Assembly: GCF_002086455.1 (NCBI RefSeq)
Contig: NZ_MVHC01000008.1
Span: forward strand, 62,001-126,000
Length of the DNA: 64,000 nt
From: Mycolicibacter algericus DSM 45454
GTDB taxonomy: Bacteria; Actinomycetota; Actinomycetes; Mycobacteriales; Mycobacteriaceae
Reading direction: 5' to 3'
This document shows positions 1 through 9,778 of this stretch, piece by piece. Numbering within the stretch: the stretch's first letter is position 1; every line of letters starts with the position of its first letter. The notes below the pieces were generated by a model. That model ran no database searches, had not been told where the DNA came from, and saw only the letters and a list, made by a program, of their open reading frames with translations. Both the position numbers and the translations under genes were made by a program.

Positions 1-798
1 CAGCTGCTGGCATATCGGCCGCTGGCCAAACCGGTCGACCTGAGCGGCAAGCGGGTGCTGCTCACCGGCGCGTCATCGGGCATCGGTGAGGCCGCCGCCG
101 AACTCTTCGCCGACGCCGGCGCCACCGTGGTGGCGGTGGCCCGACGCAAGGATCTGCTCGACGAGGTCGCGGGGCGCATCACCGCCGCCGGCGGCGACGC
201 GACCGCCATCGCGTGCGACCTGTCCGACATGGACGCCGTGGACGCGCTGGCCGCCGACGTGGAAAAGCGCCTGGGCGGGGTGGACATCCTGGTCAACAAT
301 GCCGGCCGCTCCATCCGCCGGCCGCTGGCCGAATCCCTGGACCGCTGGCACGATGTCGAGCGGACCATGACGCTGAACTACTACTCGCCGCTGCGGCTGA
401 TCCGCGCGATCGCCCCGGGCATGTTCGAGCGCGGCGACGGGCACATCATCAACGTCGCCACCTGGGGCGTGATGACCGAAGCCTCACCGTTGTTCGCGGT
501 GTACAACGCCTCCAAGACCGCGCTGTCGGCGGTCAGCCGCGTGATCGAAACCGAATGGGCGCAAAAGGGTGTGCACTCCACGACGCTGTACTACCCGCTG
601 GTGGCCACCCCGATGATCGCGCCGACCAAGGCCTTCCAGAACCGGCCCGCACTGACCGCGCACGAAGCCGCCGAGTGGATGATCACCGCGGCGCGCACCC
701 GGCCGGTCCGGATCGCTCCGCGGATCGCGGTGACCGCCCGGGCACTGGACGTGATGGCGCCGGGCCTGGTGACCACGGTGATGCAGCGCGGGACGTGA
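1..798 (+). CDS. Short-chain dehydrogenase/reductase (5' partial)
   Basis: The reading frame is open from the first base, so the start lies outside the window; an in-frame ATG at 55 sits inside the beta1 strand of the Rossmann fold and is not a plausible start. The protein shows the classical SDR NAD(P)-binding motif TGASSGIG, the structural NNAG motif and the active-site YNASK. The position that usually carries the catalytic Ser reads NVATWG, with Thr in place of the usual Ser, which is unusual. A hydrophobic acyl, steroid or xenobiotic substrate is typical of such mycobacterial SDRs, but the substrate cannot be read here. It precedes a glyoxalase-fold gene by 24 nt, the arrangement of Rv0547c-Rv0546c in M. 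tuberculosis, so co-transcription is likely. Confidence 0.9.
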   Translation, partial: QLLAYRPLAKPVDLSGKRVLLTGASSGIGEAAAELFADAGATVVAVARRKDLLDEVAGRITAAGGDATAIACDLSDMDAVDALAADVEKRLGGVDILVNNAGRSIRRPLAESLDRWHDVERTMTLNYYSPLRLIRAIAPGMFERGDGHIINVATWGVMTEASPLFAVYNASKTALSAVSRVIETEWAQKGVHSTTLYYPLVATPMIAPTKAFQNRPALTAHEAAEWMITAARTRPVRIAPRIAVTARALDVMAPGLVTTVMQRGT

Positions 799-822
799 TA
801 GACACGAGGCCATGGAGAGCTC

Positions 823-1233
823 GTGGAGGTCCTAGCCAGCCGGGTGCTGCTCCGACCGGCCGACTACCAGCGTTCGCTGCGGTTCTACCGCGATGAGATC
901 GGACTGGCGATCGCCCGCGACTACGGCGCCGGGATGGTGTTCTACGCCGGGCAGTCGCTGATCGAGCTGGCCGGTCACGGCGGCCCGGAACGTCCGGGGG
1001 CGCCGTTTCCCGGCGCGCTGTGGCTGCAGGTGCGCGACATCGCCGCCACCCAGGCCGAACTGGAGGGCCGGGGCGTGCCGATCGCCCGCGAAGCACGCCG
1101 GGAGCCGTGGGGGCTGCATGAGATGCATGTCACCGACCCCGACGGCGTCACGCTGATTTTCGTGGAGGTACCCGCCAATCACCCGCTGCGCCGCGATACC
1201 CGCCAGGACAAACGCGCCGAACCCGAAGGTTAA
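823..1233 (+). CDS. Glyoxalase/bleomycin-resistance fold (VOC) protein
   Basis: A 136-residue protein with one vicinal-oxygen-chelate repeat pair: an N-terminal half with YQRSLRFYRDEIGL and a C-terminal half ending MHVTDPDGVTLIFVE, the usual VOC tail with the metal-ligand Glu. The GTG start at 823 is preceded by a GGAG-like stretch. VOC proteins bind a divalent metal and catalyse isomerisation, epimerisation, ring cleavage or drug sequestration; which of these applies cannot be told. It lies 24 nt behind the SDR and matches the Rv0546c position, suggesting joint detoxification or side-chain metabolism (inference). Confidence 0.85.
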   Translation: MEVLASRVLLRPADYQRSLRFYRDEIGLAIARDYGAGMVFYAGQSLIELAGHGGPERPGAPFPGALWLQVRDIAATQAELEGRGVPIAREARREPWGLHEMHVTDPDGVTLIFVEVPANHPLRRDTRQDKRAEPEG

Positions 1234-1339
1234 CGGCAGGCAAACACTTCGAAACGTCTCGGAGTACACCCGCATTTCGCCAGCGTGATCGTTAGACAAC
1301 GGCACCAGCGGCCGCCAGAATTGACGCTGTGATGCTCTG

Positions 1340-2620
1340 GTGAGCCTTGATCTGTTCCTCTTGATCATCGTGGTGATCACGGCGCTCGGCTTCGACTTCA
1401 CCAACGGATTTCATGACACCGGCAACGCCATGGCGACGTCGATCGCCAGTGGGGCGCTCAAGCCCAAGGCCGCCGTCACCATGTCGGCCTGCCTGAATCT
1501 GATCGGCGCATTCCTGTCGACCGCGGTCGCGGCGACCATCGCCAAGGGACTGGTGGACGCCCACCTGGTGACCCTGGAACTGGTTTTCGCCGGCCTGGTC
1601 GGCGGCATCGTGTGGAACCTGCTGACCTGGCTGCTGGGCATCCCGTCCAGCTCCTCGCACGCCCTGATCGGCGGCATCGTGGGTGCGATGATCGCCGCCG
1701 TCGGCACGCACGGGGTGATCTGGAGCGGCGTGGTGTCCAAGGTGTTGATCCCCGCCGTGGTGGCCACCGTGATCGCCACCTTGATCGCCTCCGTCGGCAC
1801 CTGGCTGGTGTACCGCATCACCCGCGACGTCGACGAGCAGAAGTCCGAGAAGGTGTTCCAGCGTGGCCAGATCGGCTCCGCCGCGCTGGTGTCGTTGGCG
1901 CACGGCACCAACGACGCCCAGAAGACCATGGGCGTGATCTTCCTGGCCCTGATGTCCTACGGCGCGGTCAGCACGTCGGCGACGCTGCCGCCGCTGTGGG
2001 TGATCGTCAGCTGTGCGCTCGCGATGGCGGCCGGCACCTACACCGGAGGCTGGCGCATCATCCGCACGCTGGGCAAGGGCCTGGTCGAGATCAAGCCGCC
2101 GCAGGGCATGGCCGCCGAGTCGGCCGCCGCCTCGGTGATCTTGTTGTCCAGCCACTTCGGTTACTCGCTGTCCACCACTCAGGTCGCCACCGGGTCGGTG
2201 CTGGGCAGCGGTGTCGGTAAGCCGGGCGCCCAGGTGCGTTGGAGTGTCGCCGGGCGGATGGTGTCGGCGTGGCTGGTGACGCTGCCGATGGCCGGCGGTG
2301 TCGGCGCCGGCGCCTACGGCATCGTGCACGGCATCGGCGGCTACCTCGGGATCGGCGTCGGGGTGACGCTGTTGATCACCGCGGTGCTGGCGATCTGGCT
2401 GCGGTCGCGCCGGGCGCGCATCGACCACCACAATGTCAACGCCGAATGGGAGGGCAGCCTGACCGGCGGCCTCTCCACACCCAGCCACGTGCCGCTCCCG
2501 GCGGACGCCCCGCTGGTCGAGCAGGCCCTGCGGTCGGCATTCGAGACCGGCCCCGAGGCGCCGCAGCTGACCATCGTCCCGACCGGCGACGCCAGCGCGC
2601 GCGAAACCATCCGCTCATGA
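1340..2620 (+). CDS. pitA: Low-affinity inorganic phosphate transporter, PiT family
   Basis: A 426-residue integral membrane protein of the PiT family (proton- or metal-phosphate symport). The two family signatures are present as inverted halves: DFTNGFHDTGNAMATSIASG near residue 20 and LAHGTNDAQKTMGVIFLAL near residue 185. About ten hydrophobic segments flank a short cytoplasmic loop, and a hydrophilic tail closes the protein. The GTG at 1340 is taken as start because the first membrane helix follows at once. The stop TGA overlaps the ATG of the next gene (ATGA), indicating translational coupling to a small membrane protein. Length and neighbours match M. tuberculosis pitA (Rv0545c). Confidence 0.95.
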   Translation: MSLDLFLLIIVVITALGFDFTNGFHDTGNAMATSIASGALKPKAAVTMSACLNLIGAFLSTAVAATIAKGLVDAHLVTLELVFAGLVGGIVWNLLTWLLGIPSSSSHALIGGIVGAMIAAVGTHGVIWSGVVSKVLIPAVVATVIATLIASVGTWLVYRITRDVDEQKSEKVFQRGQIGSAALVSLAHGTNDAQKTMGVIFLALMSYGAVSTSATLPPLWVIVSCALAMAAGTYTGGWRIIRTLGKGLVEIKPPQGMAAESAAASVILLSSHFGYSLSTTQVATGSVLGSGVGKPGAQVRWSVAGRMVSAWLVTLPMAGGVGAGAYGIVHGIGGYLGIGVGVTLLITAVLAIWLRSRRARIDHHNVNAEWEGSLTGGLSTPSHVPLPADAPLVEQALRSAFETGPEAPQLTIVPTGDASARETIRS

Positions 2621-2898
2621 ACGAGTGGTTCAACTACGCCGCAACGGGCAAGATCCTGGTCTTCGGACTGCTGGTCGGTGCCGCGCTGCCGGCGCTGTTC
2701 GCGCTCGCCACGCGAATCAATGTCGCCGCCAACGGTGGTTCCGGCGGGGTCGGCGGCCGGCGGCCGCTGCTGATCGCGGTCAGTTGGGCGATCTTCCTGC
2801 TGGTGTTGGTCGTGGCCGTCGTCGGGGTGCTGTTCGTCGCCCGCGACTTCCTGGGCCATCACTTCGGGTGGTACCTGCTGGGAGCCAAGCCGCAGTAG
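2617..2898 (+). CDS. Small two-helix membrane protein downstream of pitA
   Basis: A 93-residue protein whose ATG overlaps the pitA stop by 4 nt. It has two hydrophobic segments, ILVFGLLVGAALPALFALA and LLIAVSWAIFLLVLVVAVVG, separated by a Gly-rich loop, and no recognisable catalytic motif. It corresponds in position to Rv0544c. The tight overlap suggests it is made together with PitA and may assist or modulate it (inference only). Confidence 0.85.
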   Translation: MNEWFNYAATGKILVFGLLVGAALPALFALATRINVAANGGSGGVGGRRPLLIAVSWAIFLLVLVVAVVGVLFVARDFLGHHFGWYLLGAKPQ

Positions 2899-2986
2899 CC
2901 CGGCTCGCCCGCCGACTTTCGAGCTGAGTACCCGTAATATCGGTCGCGGACATGTTCGGTGGGCGACGTGGGAAAGGTGACGCGGG

Positions 2987-3289
2987 ATGACCAAATTTCT
3001 CACCTCGATCGTCGCCTGGCTGCGCGCCGGATATCCCGACGGTGTCCCGCAGACCGACTACATTCCGCTGCTGGCACTGCTGTCACGGCGGCTGACCAAC
3101 GACGAGGTCAAGACCGTCGCCGGTGAACTGATCGGGCGGGGCGAATTCGACCACATCGACATCGGGGTGATGATCGCCCGACTCACCAACGAACTGCCCG
3201 CCCAAGAAGACGTGGACCGGGTGCGGGATCGGTTGGCCGCCAAGGGCTGGCTGCTCGATGACGCCGCCAGCGGCGGAGGCACGCCATAG
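2987..3289 (+). CDS. DUF3349 family protein
   Basis: A 100-residue soluble protein, mostly alpha-helical, with PQTDYIPLLALLSRRLTNDE in its first half, the pattern seen in DUF3349 proteins such as Rv0543c. The family has a known fold but no established function. The ATG at 2987 follows GACGCGGG at a usable distance. It ends 38 nt before the GTG chosen for menE. Confidence 0.85.
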   Translation: MTKFLTSIVAWLRAGYPDGVPQTDYIPLLALLSRRLTNDEVKTVAGELIGRGEFDHIDIGVMIARLTNELPAQEDVDRVRDRLAAKGWLLDDAASGGGTP

Positions 3290-3327
3290 CCGTCCTGCGT
3301 GCGCTGGTCGTCCCACCCGATGGCGCG

Positions 3328-4428
3328 GTGTCGACACTGCTGCCCGCCCTGCAGGACGTTCTCGACGGCCACAGCGCCGCACTCACACCGGTCCTCGCCG
3401 ACGGCGACCCCTCGGTCCTGGCGGCCCTGCGGGTCGGTGAGCCCGTCGACGACGATATCGCACTGGTCGTGACGACGTCGGGGACCACCGGGGCGCCCAA
3501 AGGAGCACTGTTGACCGGCGCGGCGCTGCAGGCCAGCGCGGCAGCCACCGAGAACCGGTTGGGCGGTCCGGGCCGCTGGCTGCTGGCGTTACCGCCGCTG
3601 CACATCGCCGGAATACAGGTCGTGGTGCGCAGCCTACTGGCCGGTACCACGCCGGTACAGATCGACGTCGCAACGGGTTTCGACGTCGAGCGGTTGCCGG
3701 CCGCGGTCGCCGAACTCGGGTCCGGGCGGCGTTACACCTCGCTGGTGGCCACCCAACTCGCCAAGGCGCTTCAGGCTCCCGCCTCGACGGCCGCGCTGGC
3801 AGAACTCGACGCGGTGCTGCTGGGCGGCGGCCCGTCGCCGCAACCGATTCTGGACGCCGCGGCGGCCGCGGGGGTGCGGGTGGTGCGCACCTACGGCATG
3901 AGCGAGACCGCCGGCGGCTGTGTCTATGACGGCGTGCCGCTGTCCGGGGTGCGGGTGCGCGTCGGCGACGCCGGGCGGATCGCGCTCGGCGGGCCGACAC
4001 TGGCCCGCGGCTACCGCAATCCCGTCGACCCGGACCCGTTCGCCGAGCCGGGCTGGTTCCACACCAATGACATTGGGGCGCTGGATTCTTCGGGACGCCT
4101 GCGTGTGCTCGGGCGCGGCGACGACGCGATCAGCACCGGCGGGCTGACCGTGTTGCCCGGACCGGTCGAAGCCGTGCTGTCGACCCATCCCGCGGTGGCC
4201 GACTGCGCGGTGTTCGGTGTCCCCGACGATCGGTTGGGCCAGCGGGTGGCGGTCGCGGTGGTGGTGGCCGGCGCTGAGCCGCCGACGCTGGCGGCGCTGC
4301 GCGCCCACATCGCGGGGTCCCTGGACGCCACTGCGGCGCCGCGTGAGTTGCACATCGTCGCCGCATTGCCTCGACGCGGGATCGGAAAACTGGACCGGAA
4401 ATCGTTGGTGCGGCAGTTCTCTCGTTGA
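3328..4428 (+). CDS. menE: o-Succinylbenzoate--CoA ligase
   Basis: Adenylate-forming enzyme of menaquinone biosynthesis, converting o-succinylbenzoate to its CoA thioester. ANL motifs are clear: the P-loop TTSGTTGAPKGA (around residue 50), YGMSETAGG (around 195), the hinge GRGDDAISTGG (around 265) and the C-terminal catalytic Lys in RRGIGKLDRKSL. At 366 residues it is short, as MenE proteins are in mycobacteria. The start is uncertain: GTG 3328 is the only ordinary start codon after the in-frame TGA at 3259, but the in-frame codons before it (reading VLRALVVPPDGA) look like genuine MenE N-terminus, so an atypical upstream start is possible. Located near menA, as in M. tuberculosis. Confidence 0.93.
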   Translation: MSTLLPALQDVLDGHSAALTPVLADGDPSVLAALRVGEPVDDDIALVVTTSGTTGAPKGALLTGAALQASAAATENRLGGPGRWLLALPPLHIAGIQVVVRSLLAGTTPVQIDVATGFDVERLPAAVAELGSGRRYTSLVATQLAKALQAPASTAALAELDAVLLGGGPSPQPILDAAAAAGVRVVRTYGMSETAGGCVYDGVPLSGVRVRVGDAGRIALGGPTLARGYRNPVDPDPFAEPGWFHTNDIGALDSSGRLRVLGRGDDAISTGGLTVLPGPVEAVLSTHPAVADCAVFGVPDDRLGQRVAVAVVVAGAEPPTLAALRAHIAGSLDATAAPRELHIVAALPRRGIGKLDRKSLVRQFSR

Positions 4429-4449
4429 GGTGGCACGCTCAAGCGGGGG

Positions 4450-6420
4450 TCAGTCGCCGCCGCTGCCACCCGACGAACCACCGCTGGAACCACCGCTCGA
4501 ACCGCCGCCCGACGAACCACCGCTGGAGCCACCGCTCGAACCACCACCGCTCGAACCACCACCCGACGAGCTACCGCTCGAACTGCCACCGGACGAGCTA
4601 CCGCCGGACGAACCACCGCTCGAACTGCCACCGGATGAGCTACTGCCGGACGAACCACCGCTCGAACTGCCACCGGATGAGCTACTGCCGGACGAGCCAC
4701 CGGAACCACTGCTTGAGCTACCGCCGCTCGAGCCACCCGAGCTGCTCCCAGAACCACCAGAACCACCGCTCGACCCCGAGGAACCGGAGCTACCCCCAGA
4801 ACCACTTGAGCCACTGCCCGAACCACTGCTCCCCGAACCACCGGAGTCACTACCCGAACCGCCGGCGGAGCCACCCGGACTACTGCCCGAGCCATCTGCA
4901 CCGGAGCCGGTACTGCCGGAGCCGCCGGAATCGCTGCCCGCTCCCCCCGCACCGGATCCGCTTGAATCACCACCGGTTCCCGTGCTGCCCGAACCGTTGC
5001 CGCCCGACCCGCCGGGGTTACTGCCGGAGCCACCGTCGTCGCCGCCCGTGCCGGTACCACCTGAGTGGTCTCCACCGGAATCGTCGGCGCCGGAACCGCT
5101 GCCGCCGGAACCGCTGCCGCCGGAACTACTTCCGCCCGAACCGCTTCCACCGGAACCGGTGCCGCCGGAGCCCGAATCTCCACCAGAGCCAGCGCCGCCG
5201 GAGCCGGCGTCTCCACCGGAGCCGGTGTCCCCGGAGCCGGCATCTCCGCTGGACCCGGTACTCCCGGAGCCCGCATCTCCACCGGAACCGGCACTGCCGC
5301 CGGAATGACCACTGCCGGTTTCACCGCCACCGGAACCGATGTCCCCCCCACCGATTCCGCCGGTGCCACCGCTATCGCGACCCGAATCACCCAGCCCGCC
5401 ACGGCCACCGTCAATCGGTCCGGGGATGATCGGGATCGGAATCGGGAACGGGATCAGCGCGGGACCCGACGGCGCGGGTGCCGTCGGCGGCACGATCGGT
5501 GGCGGGGCAACTGCGGCCGGCGGCACCGGATTCAAGGGAGCAACAACGGGATTGGGTACGGGAACGTGCGGTGCGGCCACGGGCGCGGGCTTCGGGGCCG
5601 GCAGCGCGGGAATGAAGTTACCCGGAACCGGCTGCGGCTGCAGCGGCTGCGTCAATACCGGTGGCTCCACCTGGGTGGCCGCGGCGGTCGGGCGAATACC
5701 GACCGTGACGGCCACCGCCAGCGCGGCGCACCCCGCCACCAGGATCCCGCCGACCGAACTGCCGATCAGCAGGGCCCGGCCCACCGGCGGCGGCAGCACC
5801 TCGGGCTCGTCGCCCCCACCGGATTCGTCATAGGCGTCGTAGTCGCCGTAGCCGTCCCCCTCGCCCTCGGCGTACTCCACCGGCAACAGTTCGGAGTCGT
5901 CATCGGTCATCGAGTACGCCAGCTGTTGTTCGGGCTCGCCCCCCGCTATCGCCGGCTCCGCCGTTGTGGCCGCACCCCCCGCCGTGTCAATGTCGGACAG
6001 CGAGGCGGCCATCGTCGGCTCACCGGCGGTCGTCGCCGGTGCGGCCATCGTCGCATCGCCGTCGGGCGCCGACAGCATCGTCGTCTCGCCGTCCTCGCCC
6101 TCCACATTGCGCGCCAACGCCACCGCCGAGCGGGCCTGCGACTGCTCGGAGACGTTCTCGACTCCGGCTTCGTCGAGCGCCCGACGAAGCTCGGCCAGCA
6201 ACGCCGCATCCGACCAGCACAGCCGGGTGGCGGCCAGACGATGGCCTTCCTCGGCCAGCACGCGGTGGGTGCCGGTCACCGTTTCTGCCAGCGTTGCGAC
6301 CGGATCCTGCGTGAGGTCGAGCATCGACTCGTCGAGCACGGCATCGCCGTAGGCGTCCGATTCCACCAGTGCCAAGCGGGCCAGCGCGCCGGTAACCGAC
6401 ACGCCCAGCGCGACATCCAT
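4450..6420 (-). CDS. Membrane-anchored protein with long Ser/Gly-repeat domain (DUF7159-like N-terminus)
   Basis: Three parts are visible in 656 residues. Residues 1-100 form a compact domain beginning MDVALGVSVTGALARLALVE, of the type found at the N-terminus of several mycobacterial membrane proteins (Rv0538-like by position). An acidic stretch (around 140-195) is followed by one transmembrane helix, ALLIGSSVGGILVAGCAALA, and a Pro-rich spacer. The last 310 or so residues are almost only Gly and Ser with Asp or Thr, built from GSGGS and GDAGSG-like units. ATG 6420 is chosen over an in-frame ATG at 6450 because GGAAGGAGG lies six bases before it. The repeat tail is predicted to lie outside the membrane. 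It is convergent with menE and divergent from the next membrane protein; function unknown. Confidence 0.85.
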   Translation of the reverse strand: MDVALGVSVTGALARLALVESDAYGDAVLDESMLDLTQDPVATLAETVTGTHRVLAEEGHRLAATRLCWSDAALLAELRRALDEAGVENVSEQSQARSAVALARNVEGEDGETTMLSAPDGDATMAAPATTAGEPTMAASLSDIDTAGGAATTAEPAIAGGEPEQQLAYSMTDDDSELLPVEYAEGEGDGYGDYDAYDESGGGDEPEVLPPPVGRALLIGSSVGGILVAGCAALAVAVTVGIRPTAAATQVEPPVLTQPLQPQPVPGNFIPALPAPKPAPVAAPHVPVPNPVVAPLNPVPPAAVAPPPIVPPTAPAPSGPALIPFPIPIPIIPGPIDGGRGGLGDSGRDSGGTGGIGGGDIGSGGGETGSGHSGGSAGSGGDAGSGSTGSSGDAGSGDTGSGGDAGSGGAGSGGDSGSGGTGSGGSGSGGSSSGGSGSGGSGSGADDSGGDHSGGTGTGGDDGGSGSNPGGSGGNGSGSTGTGGDSSGSGAGGAGSDSGGSGSTGSGADGSGSSPGGSAGGSGSDSGGSGSSGSGSGSSGSGGSSGSSGSSGGSGGSGSSSGGSSGGSSSSGSGGSSGSSSSGGSSSGGSSGSSSSGGSSSGGSSGGSSSGGSSSGSSSGGGSSGGGSSGGSSGGSSGGGSSGGSSGGSSGGSGGD

Positions 6421-6540
6421 GCGCGCGCCTCCTTCCGCCGCCGGCTTCAATCAGCCAGTTTAGCGGCGCGAGACGACAGCAAAGCGGTTCGATGTTGGCT
6501 GATCAGCGGTGTGCGGCCGACGCGCGGTTAAGGTGAGCTG

Positions 6541-8022
6541 GTGATCGCCGAGTCGACCCGGCGCTGGAACATCGGCCGTGACGTGACCGCCGCGGTGCTG
6601 CTGTGCGTTGCGCCGGCGCTGCCCTGGAGTCTGTACTTCGGAGCCGGGATTCCCGGCAGCGACACCAGGTTGCTGGCCGTGCTCGCCGCGGCAACCGTGC
6701 TCGCGCTCGGGTCGGTGGCCGCGACCTACGCCGGGCCCTGGGGGATCCTGGGAGCGGACGCCGATCCCGCACTGGCCGGGCGGCTACGCCGACTGCTCAG
6801 CGCCCCCTACCTGCTGCTGGTGTTGGGTGTGGTGGTCGTCGACGTGGTGCAGACCATCCAGTACGGCGGCACCTCCCGGCCGCCCGGCGGGGTGGGCCCG
6901 GGAGCCTGGCTGGGCGTCGCGGGCGCAGTGCTGGCCGGGCAGCCGGTGCTGGCCGGTCCCGTCCGGTACTGGAAGCGCGGCGCCCGTCTGCTGGGCGACG
7001 TCGCGATCGCCGGCGCCGCCTTGAGCGTGCTCTTCAACTTGTACTGGCGAGTGCACTTCGCCGTTCCCGATGTGCACTCGGCAAGCGACTTCGGCAGGCC
7101 GCACGCCGCCATCATCGCGACCGCCCTGGTCTACGGGGCGGTGGCCTGGATCACGGTGGCCATCGCATCACGGTGGATTCTGCGTCGCGACAAGGCATCA
7201 CAGCTCTGCGTGGTGCTGCTCGGAGGAGCCGCCCTGCTGGCAGGTGTGCTGGTGTGGGTGTTGCCGGTGGGCCGTCTCATCGACAGCTTTCACGGCATCG
7301 CGCAGAACACCTCCACCGCGGGTGTGGGTTTCGAAGGGTACCTGGTGTGGGTGGCTGCGGCGGCGATCTTCGCGGTGGCCGCGGTGCGCGACGCATCGGC
7401 GGCAACGTGGCTGGGAGCGACACGAAATACCTTGCTGCTCATCATCATCTGGTGCCTGGGGTCGGTGTTGATGCGCATCAACGACCTCGTTGTCGCGGTC
7501 AGTCTGGAGCTGCCGTATTCGCCGTATGACAGCGCGGCGATGGCGTCCTTCGACGTGGTGACCGCAGTGGTAGCGATCTGGTTGCGGATCAACCTGGCGA
7601 ATCGGTCGATTCCGGCGGCTGCCCTGTGGTCGGTGGCCGCGGTGCTGTTCGGGTTCACGATCGCGCGCATCGTGGTCGGTGTCGGACTGGCGCCGCGTCT
7701 GCCGGATTCGCAGCGGACCGACGCAGTGGCGCAGCCGGTGTACGGCAACGGCCTCGCCCAGCAGATCACCAGCACGTTCGATGTGATGCTGTGCGGGCTG
7801 GCGCTGTGTGCGCTGCTGGTCACGATCGTCGCGGGCCGGTTCGCGCTGCCGGCCGACGACCGCCCCAAACCCGGCGACCCCGGCACCCCGCGGATCTTCC
7901 GGACGACCGGATCCACGCGCAAAGTGCGTGCCGGCGGGCCGAAAATCTACCGGGGCGCTGACGATTCGGCGGGCGACGAGTCGATTCAGGGCAGCTCGAA
8001 CGGCAGCTCAACGCCCTCGTAG
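6541..8022 (+). CDS. Polytopic membrane protein, Rv0537c-like
   Basis: A 493-residue integral membrane protein with about ten to twelve hydrophobic segments (for example [19 protein letters not shown] and [18 protein letters not shown]) and a hydrophilic C-terminal tail of about 70 residues. No transporter or enzyme signature is recognised. The GTG start is preceded by AAGGTGAG. It is divergently placed from the Ser/Gly-repeat protein, as Rv0537c/Rv0538 are, suggesting a functional pair at the envelope (inference). Its 3' end overlaps the 3' end of the convergent phosphorylase gene by 37 nt. Confidence 0.85.
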   Translation: MIAESTRRWNIGRDVTAAVLLCVAPALPWSLYFGAGIPGSDTRLLAVLAAATVLALGSVAATYAGPWGILGADADPALAGRLRRLLSAPYLLLVLGVVVVDVVQTIQYGGTSRPPGGVGPGAWLGVAGAVLAGQPVLAGPVRYWKRGARLLGDVAIAGAALSVLFNLYWRVHFAVPDVHSASDFGRPHAAIIATALVYGAVAWITVAIASRWILRRDKASQLCVVLLGGAALLAGVLVWVLPVGRLIDSFHGIAQNTSTAGVGFEGYLVWVAAAAIFAVAAVRDASAATWLGATRNTLLLIIIWCLGSVLMRINDLVVAVSLELPYSPYDSAAMASFDVVTAVVAIWLRINLANRSIPAAALWSVAAVLFGFTIARIVVGVGLAPRLPDSQRTDAVAQPVYGNGLAQQITSTFDVMLCGLALCALLVTIVAGRFALPADDRPKPGDPGTPRIFRTTGSTRKVRAGGPKIYRGADDSAGDESIQGSSNGSSTPS

Positions 8023-8762
8023 GGCAGGCAGTGGGTGCAGCTGCGCTCTTCGTCGACCTGTTCGATTCCCCGATGTACCAGCTTTTTGAACGGCTCGATG
8101 TTCTTTTCGAACTCGGCGAAGACGTCGACGACCTTCACCCCGCTGCCGACGTCAACGCCGGCGTCCAGATCGGTGACCAAAGCAATTGCGGCATAACACA
8201 TCTCCAGTTCGCGAGCCAGTACCGCCTCGGGATAGCCGGTCATGTTGATCAGCCGGAAGCCCGCCGAGGCGAACCACTGGCTCTCGGCGCGGGTGGAGAA
8301 TCGCGGACCCTGGATCACCACCATGGTGGCGCCGTCGACGACGTCGGGCAGGCCGGTCACCACCGAGCGCAGCGTCGGGCAGTACGGGTCGGCGAACTCG
8401 ACGTGCACGCCGCCGTCGTCGAAATAGGTGTCGGCGCGACCCCGGGTGCGGTCCACCAGCTGATCGGGCACCACCACCGATCCGGGGGGCAGCTCCGGGG
8501 TCAGGCTGCCGACCGCGCAGGGCGCAAGGATCCGCCGCACCCCCAGCGTGCGCAGCGCCCACATGTTGGCCCGATACGGCACGGTGTGCGCCGAATACTC
8601 GTGTCGCTCGCCGTGGCGCGGCAGAAACGCGACCTCGTGCCCGCCGACGGTGCCGATCATGATCTCGGCACTGGGCTTGCCGTAGGGGGTGTCGCACTGC
8701 ACGCGGCGCGCGTCGTCACCGAAGAACGAGTAGAAACCACTACCGCCAACCACGCCCAGCAT
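7986..8762 (-). CDS. mtnP: S-methyl-5'-thioadenosine phosphorylase / purine nucleoside phosphorylase
   Basis: Phosphorolytic cleavage of 5'-methylthioadenosine (or a purine nucleoside) to free base and a ribose 1-phosphate. The 258-residue protein opens with the phosphate loop [13 protein letters not shown], carries [20 protein letters not shown] and the nucleoside-binding [20 protein letters not shown] with the conserved Met. An internal ATG at 8762 is taken as start, with GAGGAGGA upstream; the frame runs back to other ATGs at 8783 and 8798. The C-terminus overlaps the convergent membrane-protein gene. By position and sequence it matches Rv0535. Confidence 0.92.
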   Translation of the reverse strand: MLGVVGGSGFYSFFGDDARRVQCDTPYGKPSAEIMIGTVGGHEVAFLPRHGERHEYSAHTVPYRANMWALRTLGVRRILAPCAVGSLTPELPPGSVVVPDQLVDRTRGRADTYFDDGGVHVEFADPYCPTLRSVVTGLPDVVDGATMVVIQGPRFSTRAESQWFASAGFRLINMTGYPEAVLARELEMCYAAIALVTDLDAGVDVGSGVKVVDVFAEFEKNIEPFKKLVHRGIEQVDEERSCTHCLPYEGVELPFELP

Positions 8763-8846
8763 ATTGCGCCGCTTCCTCCTCATCGCTTCGCGCTGCATCG
8801 TCAGCGCCGGGCAAGTCAGCCCCTCCCGCGTGCAAGGATCGTGCCC

Positions 8847-9728
8847 ATGTCTGAAAGGGCCAGCTTTGCACAGTGGATCGAAGGCGCGCGTCCCCGCACC
8901 CTGCCCAATGCGATCGCCCCGGTGGTCGCTGGAACCGGCGCGGCTGCCTGGCTGGGCGCCGCGGTGTGGTGGAAGGCGCTGCTGGCGCTGACGGTCGCGG
9001 TGGCGCTGATCATCGGGGTGAACTTCGCCAACGACTACTCCGACGGCGTCCGCGGCACCGACGACGACCGAACCGGACCGCTGCGGCTGGTCGGCTCGCG
9101 GTTGGCCACGCCGCGCGCGGTGCTGACGGCGGCGATCGTCGCGCTGTCGGTCGGCGCGCTGGCCGGGCTGGCGCTTGCGCTGGTCAGCGCCCCGTGGCTG
9201 CTGGCCGTCGGCGCGGCCTGTATCGCCGGGGCGTGGCTCTACACCGGCGGATCACGGCCGTACGGCTACGCCGGGTTCGGCGAGATCGCGGTGTTCGTGT
9301 TCTTCGGCCTGGTCGCGGTGCTGGGCACCCAGTACACCCAGGCACTGCGGGTGGACTGGGTCGGGGTGGTGCTGGCGGTCGGTGTCGGCGCGCTGTCGTC
9401 GGCGGTGCTGGTGGCCAACAATCTGCGCGACATCGCCAGCGACGAACCGGCCGGCAAGATCACGCTGGCGGTGCGACTCGGCGATGCCCGCACGAGAGTG
9501 CTGTTTCAGCTGCTGGTGGCGCTGGCCGGCCTGCTGACATTCGCGCTGATGCGGGCCACGCCGTGGTGCGCGGCCGGATTCATCGCCGCGCCGCTGGCGC
9601 TGCGGGCCAGCGCCCCGGTGCGCTCCGGGCAGGGCGGTGTCGCGCTGATCCCGGTGCTGCGCGACACCGGCTTGACGATGCTGGTGTGGGCGGTGGTGGA
9701 GGCGGTGGCGCTGTCCGTCCCCCAGTGA
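8847..9728 (+). CDS. menA: 1,4-Dihydroxy-2-naphthoate polyprenyltransferase
   Basis: Membrane prenyltransferase of the UbiA superfamily that attaches the polyprenyl tail to DHNA in menaquinone synthesis. The first Asp-rich motif is [14 protein letters not shown] (around residue 63) and the second is [14 protein letters not shown] (around 190). Eight to nine hydrophobic helices fill the rest of the 293 residues. ATG 8847 is preceded by AAGGA at eight bases; the frame is open much further upstream, but that stretch is antisense to the phosphorylase. Downstream lies a strong hairpin at 9735-9778. In M. tuberculosis fabH directly neighbours menA; here it is absent. Confidence 0.95.
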   Translation: MSERASFAQWIEGARPRTLPNAIAPVVAGTGAAAWLGAAVWWKALLALTVAVALIIGVNFANDYSDGVRGTDDDRTGPLRLVGSRLATPRAVLTAAIVALSVGALAGLALALVSAPWLLAVGAACIAGAWLYTGGSRPYGYAGFGEIAVFVFFGLVAVLGTQYTQALRVDWVGVVLAVGVGALSSAVLVANNLRDIASDEPAGKITLAVRLGDARTRVLFQLLVALAGLLTFALMRATPWCAAGFIAAPLALRASAPVRSGQGGVALIPVLRDTGLTMLVWAVVEAVALSVPQ

Positions 9729-9734
9729 AACCCA

Positions 9735-9778
9735 TTGATGCGATGAAGGAGCGGAGGCCCGCCCTTTCATCGCATCAA
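9735..9778. terminator. Bidirectional hairpin terminator between menA and the DUF4229 gene
   Basis: A perfect 13-bp inverted repeat, arms 9735-9747 (TTGATGCGATGAA) and 9766-9778 (its complement), closed by an inner GC stem (GCGG 9751-9754 with CCGC 9759-9762). It occupies almost the whole 59-nt gap between two convergent genes and neither side has a long T run, as is usual for mycobacterial terminators. Confidence 0.75.

Noticed and set aside
4217-5308. Pro/Glu-rich plus-strand frame opposite the Ser/Gly-repeat gene
   Set aside because: The regular PPLEPPPDEPP-like pattern is the direct reverse reading of the GSGGS codons; it begins inside menE in another frame and has no ribosome-binding site.
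4450-5320. CRISPR-like or satellite array in the Ser/Gly region
   Set aside because: The repeats are of codon periodicity, variable in length and in frame with a long coding gene; there are no uniform spacers and no cas genes.
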